A stretch of 64,000 bases of DNA from positions 21,850,001-21,914,000 of the forward strand of contig NC_092674.1 of assembly GCF_964355755.1 (NCBI RefSeq), given 5' to 3'. The stretch is from Antedon mediterranea. Lineage: Eukaryota; Echinodermata; Crinoidea; Comatulida; Antedonidae. The notes below the pieces were generated by a model. That model had not been told where the DNA came from. It saw only the letters and a program-made list of their open reading frames with translations, and did not search any database. Below, piece by piece: positions 1-12,800 of the stretch. The position numbers were made by a program, and so were the translations under genes. Within the stretch, counting starts at the first letter, position 1. The number at the start of each line of letters is the position of its first letter.

Positions 1-840
1 ACAGTGGCAGGGTACAAAAACGGTGGCAGGGTACAAAAACGATGGCAGGGTACAAAAACGATGGCAGCTGGGTACAAAAACAGTCGCAGGGTACATAAAC
101 AGTGGCAAAGTACACAAACAGTGGCAGAGTACAAAAACGGTGGCAGGGTACAAAAAAAGTGGCAGGGTACAAAAACGGTGGCAGTACAAAATCGATGGCA
201 GCTGGGTACAAAAACGGTGGCAGGGTACAAAAACGATGGCAGATGGGTACAAAAACAGTGGCAAGGTACAAAAATAGTGGCAGGGTACAAAAACGGTGAC
301 ATGGTACAAAAACGGTATCAGGGTACAAAAACAGAGACAGGGTATGACAAGCAGTGGTCTATGGTACAAAAACTTGTGTTGTATACAAAGTGTCTGGGAA
401 AAAAGACGATGACAGTGGTACAAAAAACGGTGGCAGGGATACAAAAACGGTGGCAGGATACAAAAACGGTGGCAGGCTATAAAAACAGTCGCAGGGTACA
501 AAAACAGTCGCAGGGTACAAAAACGGTGGCAGGGTATAAAAACAGTGGCAGGGTACAAAAACAGTGGCAGGGTACAAACACGATGGCAGCTGGGTACAAA
601 AACTGGGGCATGGTACAAAAACAGTGGCAGGGTACAAAACAGTTGCAGGGAAGAAAAACGGTGTCAGGGTACAAAAACAGAGACGGTACGACCAAGCAGT
701 GGTCTAGGATACAAAAACTTGTGTTGTATACAAAGTTTCTGGGAAAAAAGAAGATTGCAGGGATACAAAAACGGTGGCAGGGATACAAAACAGTGGCAGG
801 GTACACACAATTGTGTTGTACTAAAACAGTGGCAGGGTAA
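1..840. repeat. 18-bp minisatellite, runs off the left edge
   Basis: The stretch is an imperfect tandem array of an 18-bp unit close to GGCAGGGTACAAAAACGGT. Because 18 is divisible by three and the unit lacks stops, several frames stay open, giving artificial proteins of repeating VAGYKN / VQKRWQ type. A longer block containing GCAGTGGTCT and CTTGTGTTGTATAC recurs with a 344-bp offset (351 and 695), so there is a higher-order period. There is no initiation context, splice signal or non-repetitive coding sequence, so I do not call it a gene. Confidence 0.93.
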
Positions 841-2722
841 AAAACATACACACTTATTTGTAGCATTTTACGAAAAAAAGTATCAGAGTAACATCAGCAG
901 AGCTAAACAAATGATGAAAGGGTCAGAACATTTGACTCTGGCAGATAACAGATAACATTACTTTTCAAGAGTGATAAGAAAAAAGGAAACATATTATATT
1001 CAATTTGTTAACCTAAATATATCTTTCATTTTTAATTTAAGATAATTATTTACATAATGATAAAACTTTTTAATGTGTATTAATTTAAATTGGTTATCAT
1101 CACTTGGCGTTTATTTTTATTTATATGTTTATTTTAGGGTTCTTTCATAGGTCAATCATTTTTTCCATTCAAACTTAAAAATTGGCTATTTGTAGTTTAT
1201 TGTATTAATCTTTATGGTTTATTTTACATCATTTATATCTCAATGTATATTGCATTATTGTTCTTATCTTTGATTAAATATTAATATTATGTACTGTAGT
1301 AGGCCTATACACATTTTTAAAAATGCTCAACAAAGTCTCAAACCACATAAAATCTAAAAGTTGAAACTGAATATTTAATGGCCCATGAGAATTCTAGGTA
1401 GCCTGCGCAAAGGTCATCGAGGCCAAACTTAAGAGGATGACTCAAGCTCTTCCATGTGAATCATCTCAGGTTAGACCAACCTCCAGTGGGCAGGACTTGT
1501 AGTTAGAACTTGTGGCTCAAATGACACTCCAGGGCAATAAAATCACAATAACTTACAAAGCACTGACAGTAATTGCTTGTCAAAACCAAATTGCCTAACC
1601 GTAACGCTAACGTAGCCTGGTCCGCGTAATGATCTCAGTGGCCAGTCGGCATTGTTTCGGCGCTATATCCAAGCAGTGACAATCGAGTGAGAGTGGTGGA
1701 TGTTTGTGTCAACAAAGAGGTTTATCGATCTTGTGAAATTGTTGAAAGTAACGATAAAGCCGAAGAATCTAGAGCATAATTATTAGTTATGGCTTTAAAG
1801 ATATGTAATGTTTGAAACATAAGCCACGATAATGTTAAAAGAAGTTTAATCCATTGATTAATGATACAGGAAAATTGGTATGACTTGTACCTTGATTTTA
1901 TTAGGCGAATTTCATTAAGAAATTCTGAGGCCGACTGTTAAGACAGCGCAATATCCAAAAAGTGTCATTGCGCCCTCTGTTGTGGGTTAGCTTGTTGAAA
2001 AATAGCGATTGTATCGTCACAGTAAAGTTGATTATTTTTTAATAAATAGATGGATGTTGTTATAAACAATTCATGATTGATACTTATTTGCAAGTAAAGA
2101 TTCAACTAAACAAACCCAGCAACCCACCAAACAGAACAATTATTGTCGCTGACTAATGATGAAAATTCCCCCTACTATGTTAAATACTGTTATAGTGGGG
2201 AACCTAATGTTCCAAATATCAATTATGTAAGATTTTAATGCTCAAGTTGAGTTGTTGGCAGTTTTGGAATCCTTAGGACTAGTAGAATTCATTGCAACTG
2301 GTGGCCAATTTTTCCCGACCCTATTTTGGCCGCCATCTTGGATTTCAAAATGGCCCCCATTTTTTACTCAAAACTCATAGTAGCTCCTATTTTAAACAAC
2401 AGTCCTAAAATTTATAGCATTTATGTTACCAACCTCAACCCTGCAACCCTCCAAGTAAACACACTCACTATATTATAAAATATATTATATTTTGGTTTTT
2501 GTGAATAGGTTGGGAACCCCTCATGAATGTCAAAATAAACATGCATAATTCAGTAATCATATGCTTAGGTCTTGTCCAGGTCCCTAATTTCCAGAGGCGT
2601 GGCCATGTTTTCGAGAACTATTCATGTACACTCACGCATATAGACCCACTAGAGGGTGAGCGAGCAAACCCTCTAGTAATGAAATGAGAATTAACATTTA
2701 TAGTACACATTTATATTTTCAG
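841..2722. other. Upstream intergenic region of the transposase-derived gene
   Basis: No exon could be supported. The region 1580-1740 is richer in CpG than its surroundings and could hold a promoter or 5' UTR. Sequence around 2310-2370 (CCGCCATCTTGG...ATGGCCCCC) resembles another stretch near 16.86-16.92 kb and is probably dispersed repeat. A 10-bp inverted repeat (ACTAGAGGGT / ACCCTCTAGT) lies at 2648-2677. The missing first exon of the downstream gene must end with one base of a split codon; I tested the ATG at 1699 and its donors do not give the right phase. Confidence 0.5.
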
Positions 2723-3817
2723 AATTTTGGAGATATACTTTTGGTAAATTGTGGAAAAAATCGGTTACTGCTGAGAACACGCCTGATCACCAGGATAGCA
2801 AATGTGATATAGATGTACGAGTAAATGAAACTTTATCACAGAAAGAAGCTGTTAACGATGACTGTGGCAGGAAACTATTAAAGAAAAATTCAAGCATACA
2901 CTGTCAGAGAGGTTATGATGAAAGAGCGAAGCAGAATTTAAATCTCCTGCCAACTGTATGCGTTGACAAAGAGGAAGGTATTTTTGCTGTTCATAAAAAT
3001 GAGAAATCTGCTCATCCCATTCATGTTGTAAAAAGGACAATTGCCAAAGGAGATATGCCAATGAATTTGTTTTGTGAGGTGGAAGAGTGCATGATGGCAG
3101 TCAATCTGGCTCGCTACAGTGGAATAACATCCTTCGAATGTATACACCTTTTATCAGTTGCTGACAGTGAACCGCATCGACAGCAGGGAATGCTCAGTAA
3201 GGACAAGTTGCTAGAGTTGTCTCAATCTCAATCACAGCAGTACTCTAAGGAAATATTACATTCTGCAGATGCATTGAACCAGGCAGCTAGAACATGTGCT
3301 AAATGCAGTGTATATCCCATTTCGCAGATGACAGAAGATAACACATTTTTGTTCTTCTCAGTTTATTGCCCCACAGTAAGCTACTACAATAAGGTGAAAA
3401 GAGTGATAGTGCATTATAAGGCGATTGACAATTCATGGAATTGTAAATGTCCAATGGGTGAGCGGTCATGTGTACATAAAGTAATGGCAAAGTGGTATAT
3501 GTTAGAAAGTGCTCCGCAACTGTTAATGAAAACACTGACCACACCAACACAAACTGAACAAACATCTAAGCCAAATGCAAGCAATTATCCTCCACCTACT
3601 GCAATGAAAAGAAAAATGGTTTCCTATTGGTTAAACAATGCCAGCAAAAGAATACCGTATCCTGTTCCAAAGAAATTCACTCAAGTCAACTTAAATTCTC
3701 TGGATCTAGTTCCTACAGAAATAAGGTGTTCACAGTGTCCAGGAAACCCAACATTGGGTCTACGAAAACTGATAACAAGTCACGCTTCAATCATTACTAT
3801 GCATAAAATTATTAAAG
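2723..3817 (+). CDS. Exon with the SWIM zinc finger (N-terminal part of the transposase-derived protein)
   Basis: The exon follows a TTTTCAG acceptor and supplies residues 1-364. It begins inside a codon, so an upstream exon exists. The SWIM motif CKCPMGERSCVHK (CxC-x6-CxH) follows a conserved-looking NSW at about residue 238. An earlier Cys/His segment (CEVEEC...FECIHLLSV) and a later CSQC pair are also present. The frame stays open to TAA at 3936, which mimics a short complete protein. Using the GC donor after 3817 (AAAG/GCAAGT) joins the frame to the exon at 4687, where the encoded sequence continues the family pattern. Confidence 0.88.
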
Positions 3818-6800
3818 GCAAGTTTATGGCAATGATATGTTCAAATCATGACAATTATAATAAAAAAGTAACACAATTTCTTTCTTCGAACACAAATTGC
3901 ATTGACATGTTTGAAATGGATGAAATTACTTATTAACAACTAGAACAGCCCTCTGAGAGTGCATATACCTCCCCCTACTGTAAAATTCTCCTACATAAGA
4001 TTTTTTTTTTTTGGTGTTTTAATGTTGTGTGTGATTAGGCTAATTTCACTACAACCTTGTGTATGCGAATTTCGTGTAATGGTTATGTAACCAGCCTTTC
4101 AACTAACAATAGTTTCAGTTGACTAACAATAGAACAGCAATGCCAAAAACAAATTGAAAAGAAGTCGGTTTTTTTTAAACTACTTGTATCCAAAAACCTG
4201 TACATTATTAAATCAAATTACAAATGCCAAATTATAACTCTTGCCTCTTAATTGTACCTTTTTTGGACAAGTAGTTCTTGAGAAAATGCCATTTCAGTTT
4301 ACTTGTTACTTTAAGACTGTTCACCGGCTTTTGAAAATTGTCTCCTATCTTTTAACACTAGTAGGTCTGAAAATAATACTAAAAGTGGTCCAGAATTGGG
4401 ATCGTGGTTCGGATTGCTTCCAATGGAGTGGTCCTTGACCACATATCGATCTGTATTTTCATTTTGGTAAAGATCTTGCAATAACTTTTTGAGTAGTCCT
4501 GCTAACAAACAGACACACGCAATCGACTACATATACCTACTTGTCGGAGGTAAAGTTAATTATTGTTAATAACAGATAATCAAACACTCCCTAATAACAT
4601 TGTAATTTGTGTTTGAATAATAATTGAAATAAAATAGTTGAAAATGCCACAACTATATAATTTTAAATTATCATTAATTATTTCAGATGTTAAATTGTAC
4701 ATCAGAGAGTGTACATTATGTTCCTTGCCTTACCGATATCAAGAGTACACGGACGGAATTCACAATTTCGATGACAACTGGTTAATTTCCTTGGAACTAC
4801 TTGTGTTTTTGCGCCACAATCGGATGGTGAGTTATCCCATCCCATGGACAATGAATACAAGGACTTGCATCGGCGGCGAGATAAAACGAGCTTGCCTATA
4901 ACAATGTATCTTGCCTCAGCCCTCTATAGACAGTTTCAAATCAACTGTTAAAATTTTAAAATCATTATCAAAAACAAATGTACTCATGTATACAGTAAAT
5001 CATATATGCAGCCTCATTGCTCTATTGACTCCTCCACGGTAGTTGCAAACAATTACAACAATATGTTGCTGAACTCGATTATTTTTAATTTCATCAAAAT
5101 CGGGCGACAGAAAACTTATTTTCTTTTAATACAACCATAGCTTTTAGGTATTTTATATTATTGAAAACATAAAATTTGAAGTATTAGAATTATTACATTG
5201 TTCCAAAACCATGTAGTGATGTGCAGTGCAACAATTGTTTTAAATACATGGCTATAGGCAGCATTTTTTTCCATGAATCTCCTTAATTTATTTATCTATG
5301 TGATCTGGTGATTGTCATCTACAGTACATCACCGGGCCAAATCAAATCTAAACTGCTGCTGGCCAGTTGCGATACATGACTGACCACACACTCGTGCTCG
5401 TTTTGAAAGTAGACGCATGCCATACTTTCTCTCACTTTTTTTTCAGAGTTATATGGCTCTCGATGGTGTACTTACTGCTTTAGAAAATATGATAAATGAA
5501 AAACTACCATCAAAGGTATTACTACGTGGTTTGGAGCACTTCGAGGCCTTGAGTGAACGATCTTATAACTTTACATGTGTTGCATGTGGTATTCATCCAC
5601 CTATCCTTATAATGGAAATGCAGAAAAACGCTTGCTTTTCATTGGATGGTAAGTTTGTAGAGAAACTATTAATAGGCACAATTCATTATTGTTGTTGGTA
5701 CACTTTTCAAAATTATTTAACATCATTTTCAAATTATAGTTTCAGAGTTAGAGCTTCCAGATCTAACAGATGAAAATGACTCTGTCGATATTGAGGACTT
5801 TTGGACAAAAGTGAAAAAAGAAAAGCTGATAAATGGGCTACTAATAAGTAAGTGAACATTTAATTATGTTACAGTTATCATTGTATTCACTCAAAACAAT
5901 ATTAATGCAGTATAATAATATTAACAATAATTACCAGCACATACAAAATAAGTTATCGAATGCCAAAATTGAGTTTCATTGGATCAGATGTTGAAAATAT
6001 TGACTATAATCTTCAACAGAGAATGAACGAAACCCATTAAAAGTCAAACCTACATATACAAATTGGGCCCCATTTATTGGTAGACGAACCTGCTCTGCTG
6101 TTAAAGCTATCAACACTGAACATCGAAAATTTGTGCGAGACACCTCTCAACTTGAAGTTGATTGCCGGGAGACTTGTAAAAAACAACTTTTAGAAAGGCT
6201 GCTTTCACCACATATAAAGGCAGGTTTTGTAGTTTTATAAGAACAGTAGCAGAAAAATTAATTAAATGACCCTTGTTTTTTTTTTTTCTTAGTACAATAT
6301 AGTTGAGTACAACTTTTTAGATTTGCGTATATTATTTTGTTCTAACTGTGGTACTTGTTTATTTCAACATCCAGAGACTTTTTAAAATTTAATTAAACCA
6401 AACAACATTTTATAAAACACAAATTTTGCAGGTTCATCAAGTGAAAGATTTGTGCAGGGTATGTGATGTGAAACCAACCGGGTCCAAGCTTGACATGGTT
6501 TTGCAAATACAGGGCAGCAGTGTATGGGGCACTTCAGGTAAACCTTTTCAGAAAGGCATTTATTTTTTGGGTGTATGGTAACAAATAAATAAATGCCACT
6601 TGATATAAAAAAAATACAACACAATTAATATCAAGAAGTTATAAAATACAGTAAAAATTATATCAAAATACTTTGTAAATTGTAGATCTTTGAAGTCATG
6701 AATTCTACTACAAATAGAAATGTGTTCTAATACAGTATTGTGTGTAATGCACTTATTCAAAGCGAGGCATTTATTTGAATAAATACGGTATGTCTAATTT

Positions 6801-9800
6801 TCTAGTAGTATTACAAACAGTGATATTGCTGATATTCTGGAAATATTGATATTTTCTTTGTTACTTAACAGGTGGTTGGCTCTCTGCAAGTTGTCCACAT
6901 CAGATTGTATATGGAGTAAAATTCTTGCTCCTGGCCGAAAGTCCAAGGGACTATGTAGACTTGATTATGTCTTTGGCAAAACAACCACCAATTATTGTAT
7001 GTGATATACCCCAGATGGTTTCGAGACATGGTAACCGACGTACAGATGGAGTTATGTTTCAACCAAACGAAGGAAGATTTGTGGAACCAACTGAGGAAAA
7101 CATAAAAGCAGCCAAAGAAGGGACACTGCAAGTTCATCTTAAGACACTAGATGATGTCTATCCCAACATGAATCCTACATCCGTCACTGTAGATACAAAA
7201 GCAACACTTTGCCTCTTCAATACTTTTCATCAATTTGATACAAAAATGGAAAGGGAAGTACTACGAAAAGTTTGCCTATGCCCACAATTAAAAGGAATGT
7301 TAAATTCCCAGGTTGCAGAGCAGCTCCACAGATCTAGAGATTTCTTGAACAGCATGAACCCATCATCACACATTTTCTCTGTTTTGAATATACTAGACAG
7401 CAACAACACATCATTAAACCAGATATATGTTTCAAATATGAAGAAAGTGTTTAAGAAAGAAATAATCATCGATGACTGTAGTAAAGCAGTCATAGATACA
7501 CAAAGTCACGGTACGTTTTTGCAACCATATAACAGTTTCAGGAATTGAAACCAGACATGATACAATTACCATCATTTTGTAGAGTGACATGTATGTTACA
7601 CTACAGTTCGTATCTAAAATTAACCCATTTATATTGCAAATAGCTCATAATCGTATACTATCAACATTTTATCATATGTAATAAAGGAAATAAACAATAA
7701 CCTCAATGAAAGTTTTCCTTTTTAAATTTCATGCTAAGAATACCAATTCCCTTTAGCCCTTATTTATATTTCACCATTGTTTTTTCCAGTTATACCAATG
7801 CCCAGCAACATAAAAACAGAGAAAGCCACTGAGCAGAATGACGATGTCACCCATTCTGGTCAGTTAAACTTATATTAAAAACAATTTTTTCGATCCAGTT
7901 TTTGGTCAAAGGAATAATTATTATGTGATATTAAAATGGCATATTAAAAAAATTGTTTTTAAATATTATATCAGGGGGACAGTACAGTATATCTTTAATA
8001 GGGGTTCTACTGTATTTGAGAACCATCTGTGGGCACGACCTAGTTGGTGTGAGCGTTCCATTCAAATAAACACAATGATAAACCAAAAATTAAATACAAT
8101 ATGTTTAATTTCATTATAGAAACTGGAGAAAGAGATGTACATTCAGAGGACATCAATAATATTTATATTCCCGAAAAATATATAAACGGTAATAGAAATA
8201 AAGTAACAAAAAGCTGAATACATAAAAACACATGTAAAGTACAATTGTAAATTTTTTTTTAAATTGTTAAATTATATGAAGTATATTTAAATATATAGAG
8301 CGTATGGCATCGGTTACCTGTGTCACATTTGAGGAACTCCAAATTGGCCATATAATTATAATTTTATAAATAATAATTTGCAAATGACGAAATATATAAT
8401 ATAGACAACTTGTGCTGTCATAGTAGGGCATAATTATGACCAAACCTGATTTTTTTCAATCTGAAATATATACAATGAACAATACAGTCCAAACAAGTAT
8501 CTAAGGACAGGAATGTTGTGTATGCACAGACAATTTTCAAAATAAAATATTGATAATCATCAATTTTAGATGAGGATGAAGATATAGCAACAGACGAAAC
8601 TGATGCTGTTGCTAAAGAGTGTGACTTCAATACAACACCAGAAACAAAAAATTTGCATCACATCATTGAATCACTCCCAGAATCATGGAATGATGATATG
8701 AATGGTAAGGAAAAAATTGATCTCTTTCTTATGTACAGTATTTTTAATTTATGCCTTATTTCCAGCTAACCCAGCTCTGAAAATTCAATGATGAAAAAGT
8801 TTTGTTATATATACATTTACATAAACATTTTTTTTTTCAACCAATTTTTGATCAAAGTGAATAACTTTCATGTGACATTAAAATGGCCTATTCAATAATT
8901 GTTTTCAGGGGGACAATACATCTTTAATGACGAGCAAGAACAAGATGAAGAAAATAATGATATTAAGGAAGAAGATGAAGAAGAAATCATGAATGAGAAA
9001 GAAAAACAAAATGAAAACAATAAAAAATCAACACATTTGACGCAAAGTAGGTTAACAATTATGTTATTGAGGTAACAATTAACTGACTTATACAAACTTT
9101 GTTTATGCCATTATAACAAATATTATATAACACCTAAATAAATTCCTGTCATTTGATTGGACGAATGTGGGTCACATGGCATGCAATAGTATGCACTATT
9201 AAACGATCGTTTAATAGTACTTTTTTTGTGTACGAAAAAAAAATCTTTTCGCATTTGGAAAATATTTTGTTTTATACTATTGCTTTTCAAAAAACAACAG
9301 CGCCACCTATTTTGTTTCTTTCCCGGCGATTTGAATGTTATGACTGGTTTTAGTACTTTTCTGGAGAGATATAATATGTACTAATTTAGATCGAAAAGAC
9401 ATTTAAATTAGCTTTAGATAATTTGTAGGATTTTGATAAATTAATGGGAACATCTCTACAAGACGTGGAATCCATATGGTGGAAACCATCATTAGCCTAG
9501 ATAAGTTCCAATTTTCTGTCGAAGTTTTGCCTTTCAGCCAAGCTAGTACTAGGTCTAGCCTAGGCCTGTTAGTATTAGGCTAAGGCCTAGCCTAGGCATT
9601 TTAGCCTTGCTAGGCTTAGGATTGTTTGGTCGTTTGTTGATATAATTAACACTAAAGTAGGTGTGTTTATAAAATACATATTTATTATACAGTAAATATA
9701 ACATTTAATATAATATTAAAAACCAAACGTTACTGTTTTAATCAATGTGAATGAAATGTAAATGTAGGCCTTGGCTAGGCCTACCTTTTATTTGATTCAA

Positions 9801-12800
9801 ATGACAGGATTCTATTTAGATGTTATATAAAACAAATAATGAATGTTTTATATTCGTGTAATGGTACAAATAATGGCATTTGGTGAATGATGAAAGGTTA
9901 AATATCAACTCGGCGTTGCCTCGTTGATATATAACCTTTCATCATTCACCTCATGCCATTATTTGTACCATTACACTCATAAACATTCATTATTTGTGTC
10001 TATGCCATTATAACAAATACTATCTATGCCATTATAACAAATACTATATTCTAGGTTTATGCTGTAAGTCATCCAATTGCTATGGTCTCATATTTTGAAA
10101 TATTTAAATTGTATTTCTTCTGCCATATTTTATTGTTATGCATTTTTCATTTGTATGTCTATGCTGTTTTTAAAGGACCCCATTGGAATTCAGTTGATTT
10201 TTCTTTCGACTTTATGGGCTATCCTTGGTTTCTTATTTAATGTATTTGCTTGTAAATTGTTTGTTTTTATATTGTCTAGTAATCTTATGTTGAAAGCGAA
10301 TAAAATCAAATCAAATCAAATCTTATTCAGATTGAACCAACCAATTTAATCTCTATGAAATAGTTCATTTGACATTTATTAAGTTTTCCTTTAAGCAGGC
10401 AGGACTCGACTTGTTTGTACTGTGTACTTGAGCAATTAATGGCTATTTTAATATTAAAATTATTGGCTTCTTACCTACTTATGTTTATTAATTATTTGTT
10501 ATAGGCTATGTTACTTTTGTTCCAACCAGGTAAAGGTAGCCTGAGTAGGCAGTGCAGTTTTTATTACATGCCAGGTTAGTTAAAAATCGAACCCACTATA
10601 TATTGAACTTAATAACAACATTGGATTATTATTATTTTCTTTTTAAAGATATATCAGCATTAACTGGTTTTCTGCAGACAAGACAAACTGAGATGAAACA
10701 AATTGAAGAAAGCCTTAACAAAATAAGGAAAGACGAATGGCTGAAATTGCCAAAGTTCAGCGTCAACCTGGATGATTTGCTGTCACTTATAAGTCCAGGG
10801 TGGATCAGTGATGCGGTAAAAATGTGCTATTTGTTAAATAAATAAATACATGCAAAATGCAAAGACAATACAGCATTATTACCTAATTATTTTGACACCA
10901 CAAATAATCACCTATCTACAGCAGCCAATTGACTGCACTCATTTTCTAATAATTTTTAAAAACATTTCAAACTAGAAAGAAGGGCACTTTATTTATTTAT
11001 TTATTACCATATTTACTGAGGGTAGCCTATCCAGTTCCTAATAGAACTGATCATTCAGGGCCCTCGATAAAACATACATACAGTACAACACATAACATAT
11101 TAAATATTCAAATGACATAAAATATATTAAAGGCTTAAAAATTTACAATGATTATATAAAATTCATATAAAAGTTAAAATCGTTGACAGATAAAAAAAAA
11201 TATATATATATATGCAAAGTGCATACCTAATGTATAATTCCCCTACATATTATTTCCCCTCGAGTGTGATTAGGCTATTTTTGCACTATAACCTTTGTGA
11301 ATGTGAGTTTGTTGTAATGGTTATATATCCTTATACATCCCTGGTTCAATTCCCGCTGAGGGTCTTTTTTAAAGATATTTAACATTTACTATTTATTTCT
11401 ATAGATCGTAAATGCCTACCTGAGTTTAATTGCCTTCCAAAAAAACTTGCAAGATGAGGGGCATGTGTTTGTATTACCGACACACATTGCCACAAGGTGG
11501 AACAACCCACACATTTCACCGTGGTTGGCAAAGAAGGTATTGTTTCACAGTTATTTGCTTTTTGTACCTACCGAAATTGAATTGTTTATTCTTTTTAAAC
11601 AATGGTCAGTTACAATTTAGTTTTTCTCTTTTTGATTATTCTGTATTATAGTAGTTAAAATGTCCATCTTTAAGCTTATTATTATTATTTTTAATTCAAG
11701 AATATATTGAATATTTATATATTATTTGTGTACATTCATATTTTTTATCACTATTTAGGCCTGCAAAATGTTATGTTGGAGAAACCTGACTCTAAACGCA
11801 AATTTGCTCAAAACTTTGTGATCAAATTCTGTGACATGGATAGGATTAGAATAATAATTATATATTTTGGACTTAAAAATCCATTTGCCATGTTAACGAT
11901 AAATAATCAACTGCATATAAATGATTTTTTATTTCTTCTACATTTTATTATTATTATATATATATTATTATATGGTTCAGCTTATTTTTTGATCATGATT
12001 CAATTTTTGTTTTAATGTTTATGATTGAAGAATCAGATGTTTTTTTTTGTTCAAAGTGAACATTTTAGAGAACATGTCATCAGTAAATTAAGTTTATCTT
12101 TGTTCAACCAATTTCCTCTCTTTAGTTTCCATGTGAAAAGCTTAAACTGTGCAGCAAATTACCTGTAATTAGAAATTCAATCAATGTACAATATGTCACT
12201 TTACCATTATACTTACTTATACACACATAAATTTTTATCAATTTATACAGGTTGTCCTGTTTAAGTATGAGTGGATTCTTGTGCCAATTCATGTGCCACA
12301 ACACTGGATCCTACTTGTGGCACATGTGCCATCGAAATCAGTGAGTGTGTTGGATTCTTTACAGGGTAATAATGATGCACACATCCAGTACTTCAGGTAG
12401 TTTATTTTCTTTAATGTTCTAAACATTGAATCATTATGCCAACAATATATTAATATCTCAACCAATCTTTTGATCTAACATGAAGTTTTGGTTTATAATT
12501 TACATAAAACTAAACGTTACACAGTTATTTAAAATAATATGTAATATTTTTATCCCATTTAAGCAATTATATGGAAAAAAGGTCATCAGAAACAGGTGAA
12601 CTAGGTGGCCCATGGAAACAAATTGAAATGAATACGTGCAAACAAGCTGATGACCACAGCTGTGGTTCTTTTGTTATGTTGGTACGTACTAGGTTTTTAA
12701 AATTTAGATGTATAGTCTGTAAATTATAAGATACGATTATTATCTTTAAAACACAGAAAACCATTTTGCTTGGAAGTTTGTTACACATTTAAATTAAACA

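Noticed and set aside
4-955. Long open frames on both strands over the left edge
   Set aside because: They are products of an 18-bp tandem repeat lacking stops; several frames are open at once and none has splice or start context.
2749-3936. A complete 395-residue protein
   Set aside because: The frame has no ATG start at 2749 (TTG), begins inside an exon after an acceptor, and its stop is removed by the GC-AG splice at 3817 that joins it to family-like sequence.
11760-12015. Possible extra exon (GLQNVMLEKPDSKRKF...)
   Set aside because: Its phase does not fit the flanking exons, and the protease domain reads correctly when 11536 is joined directly to 12251.
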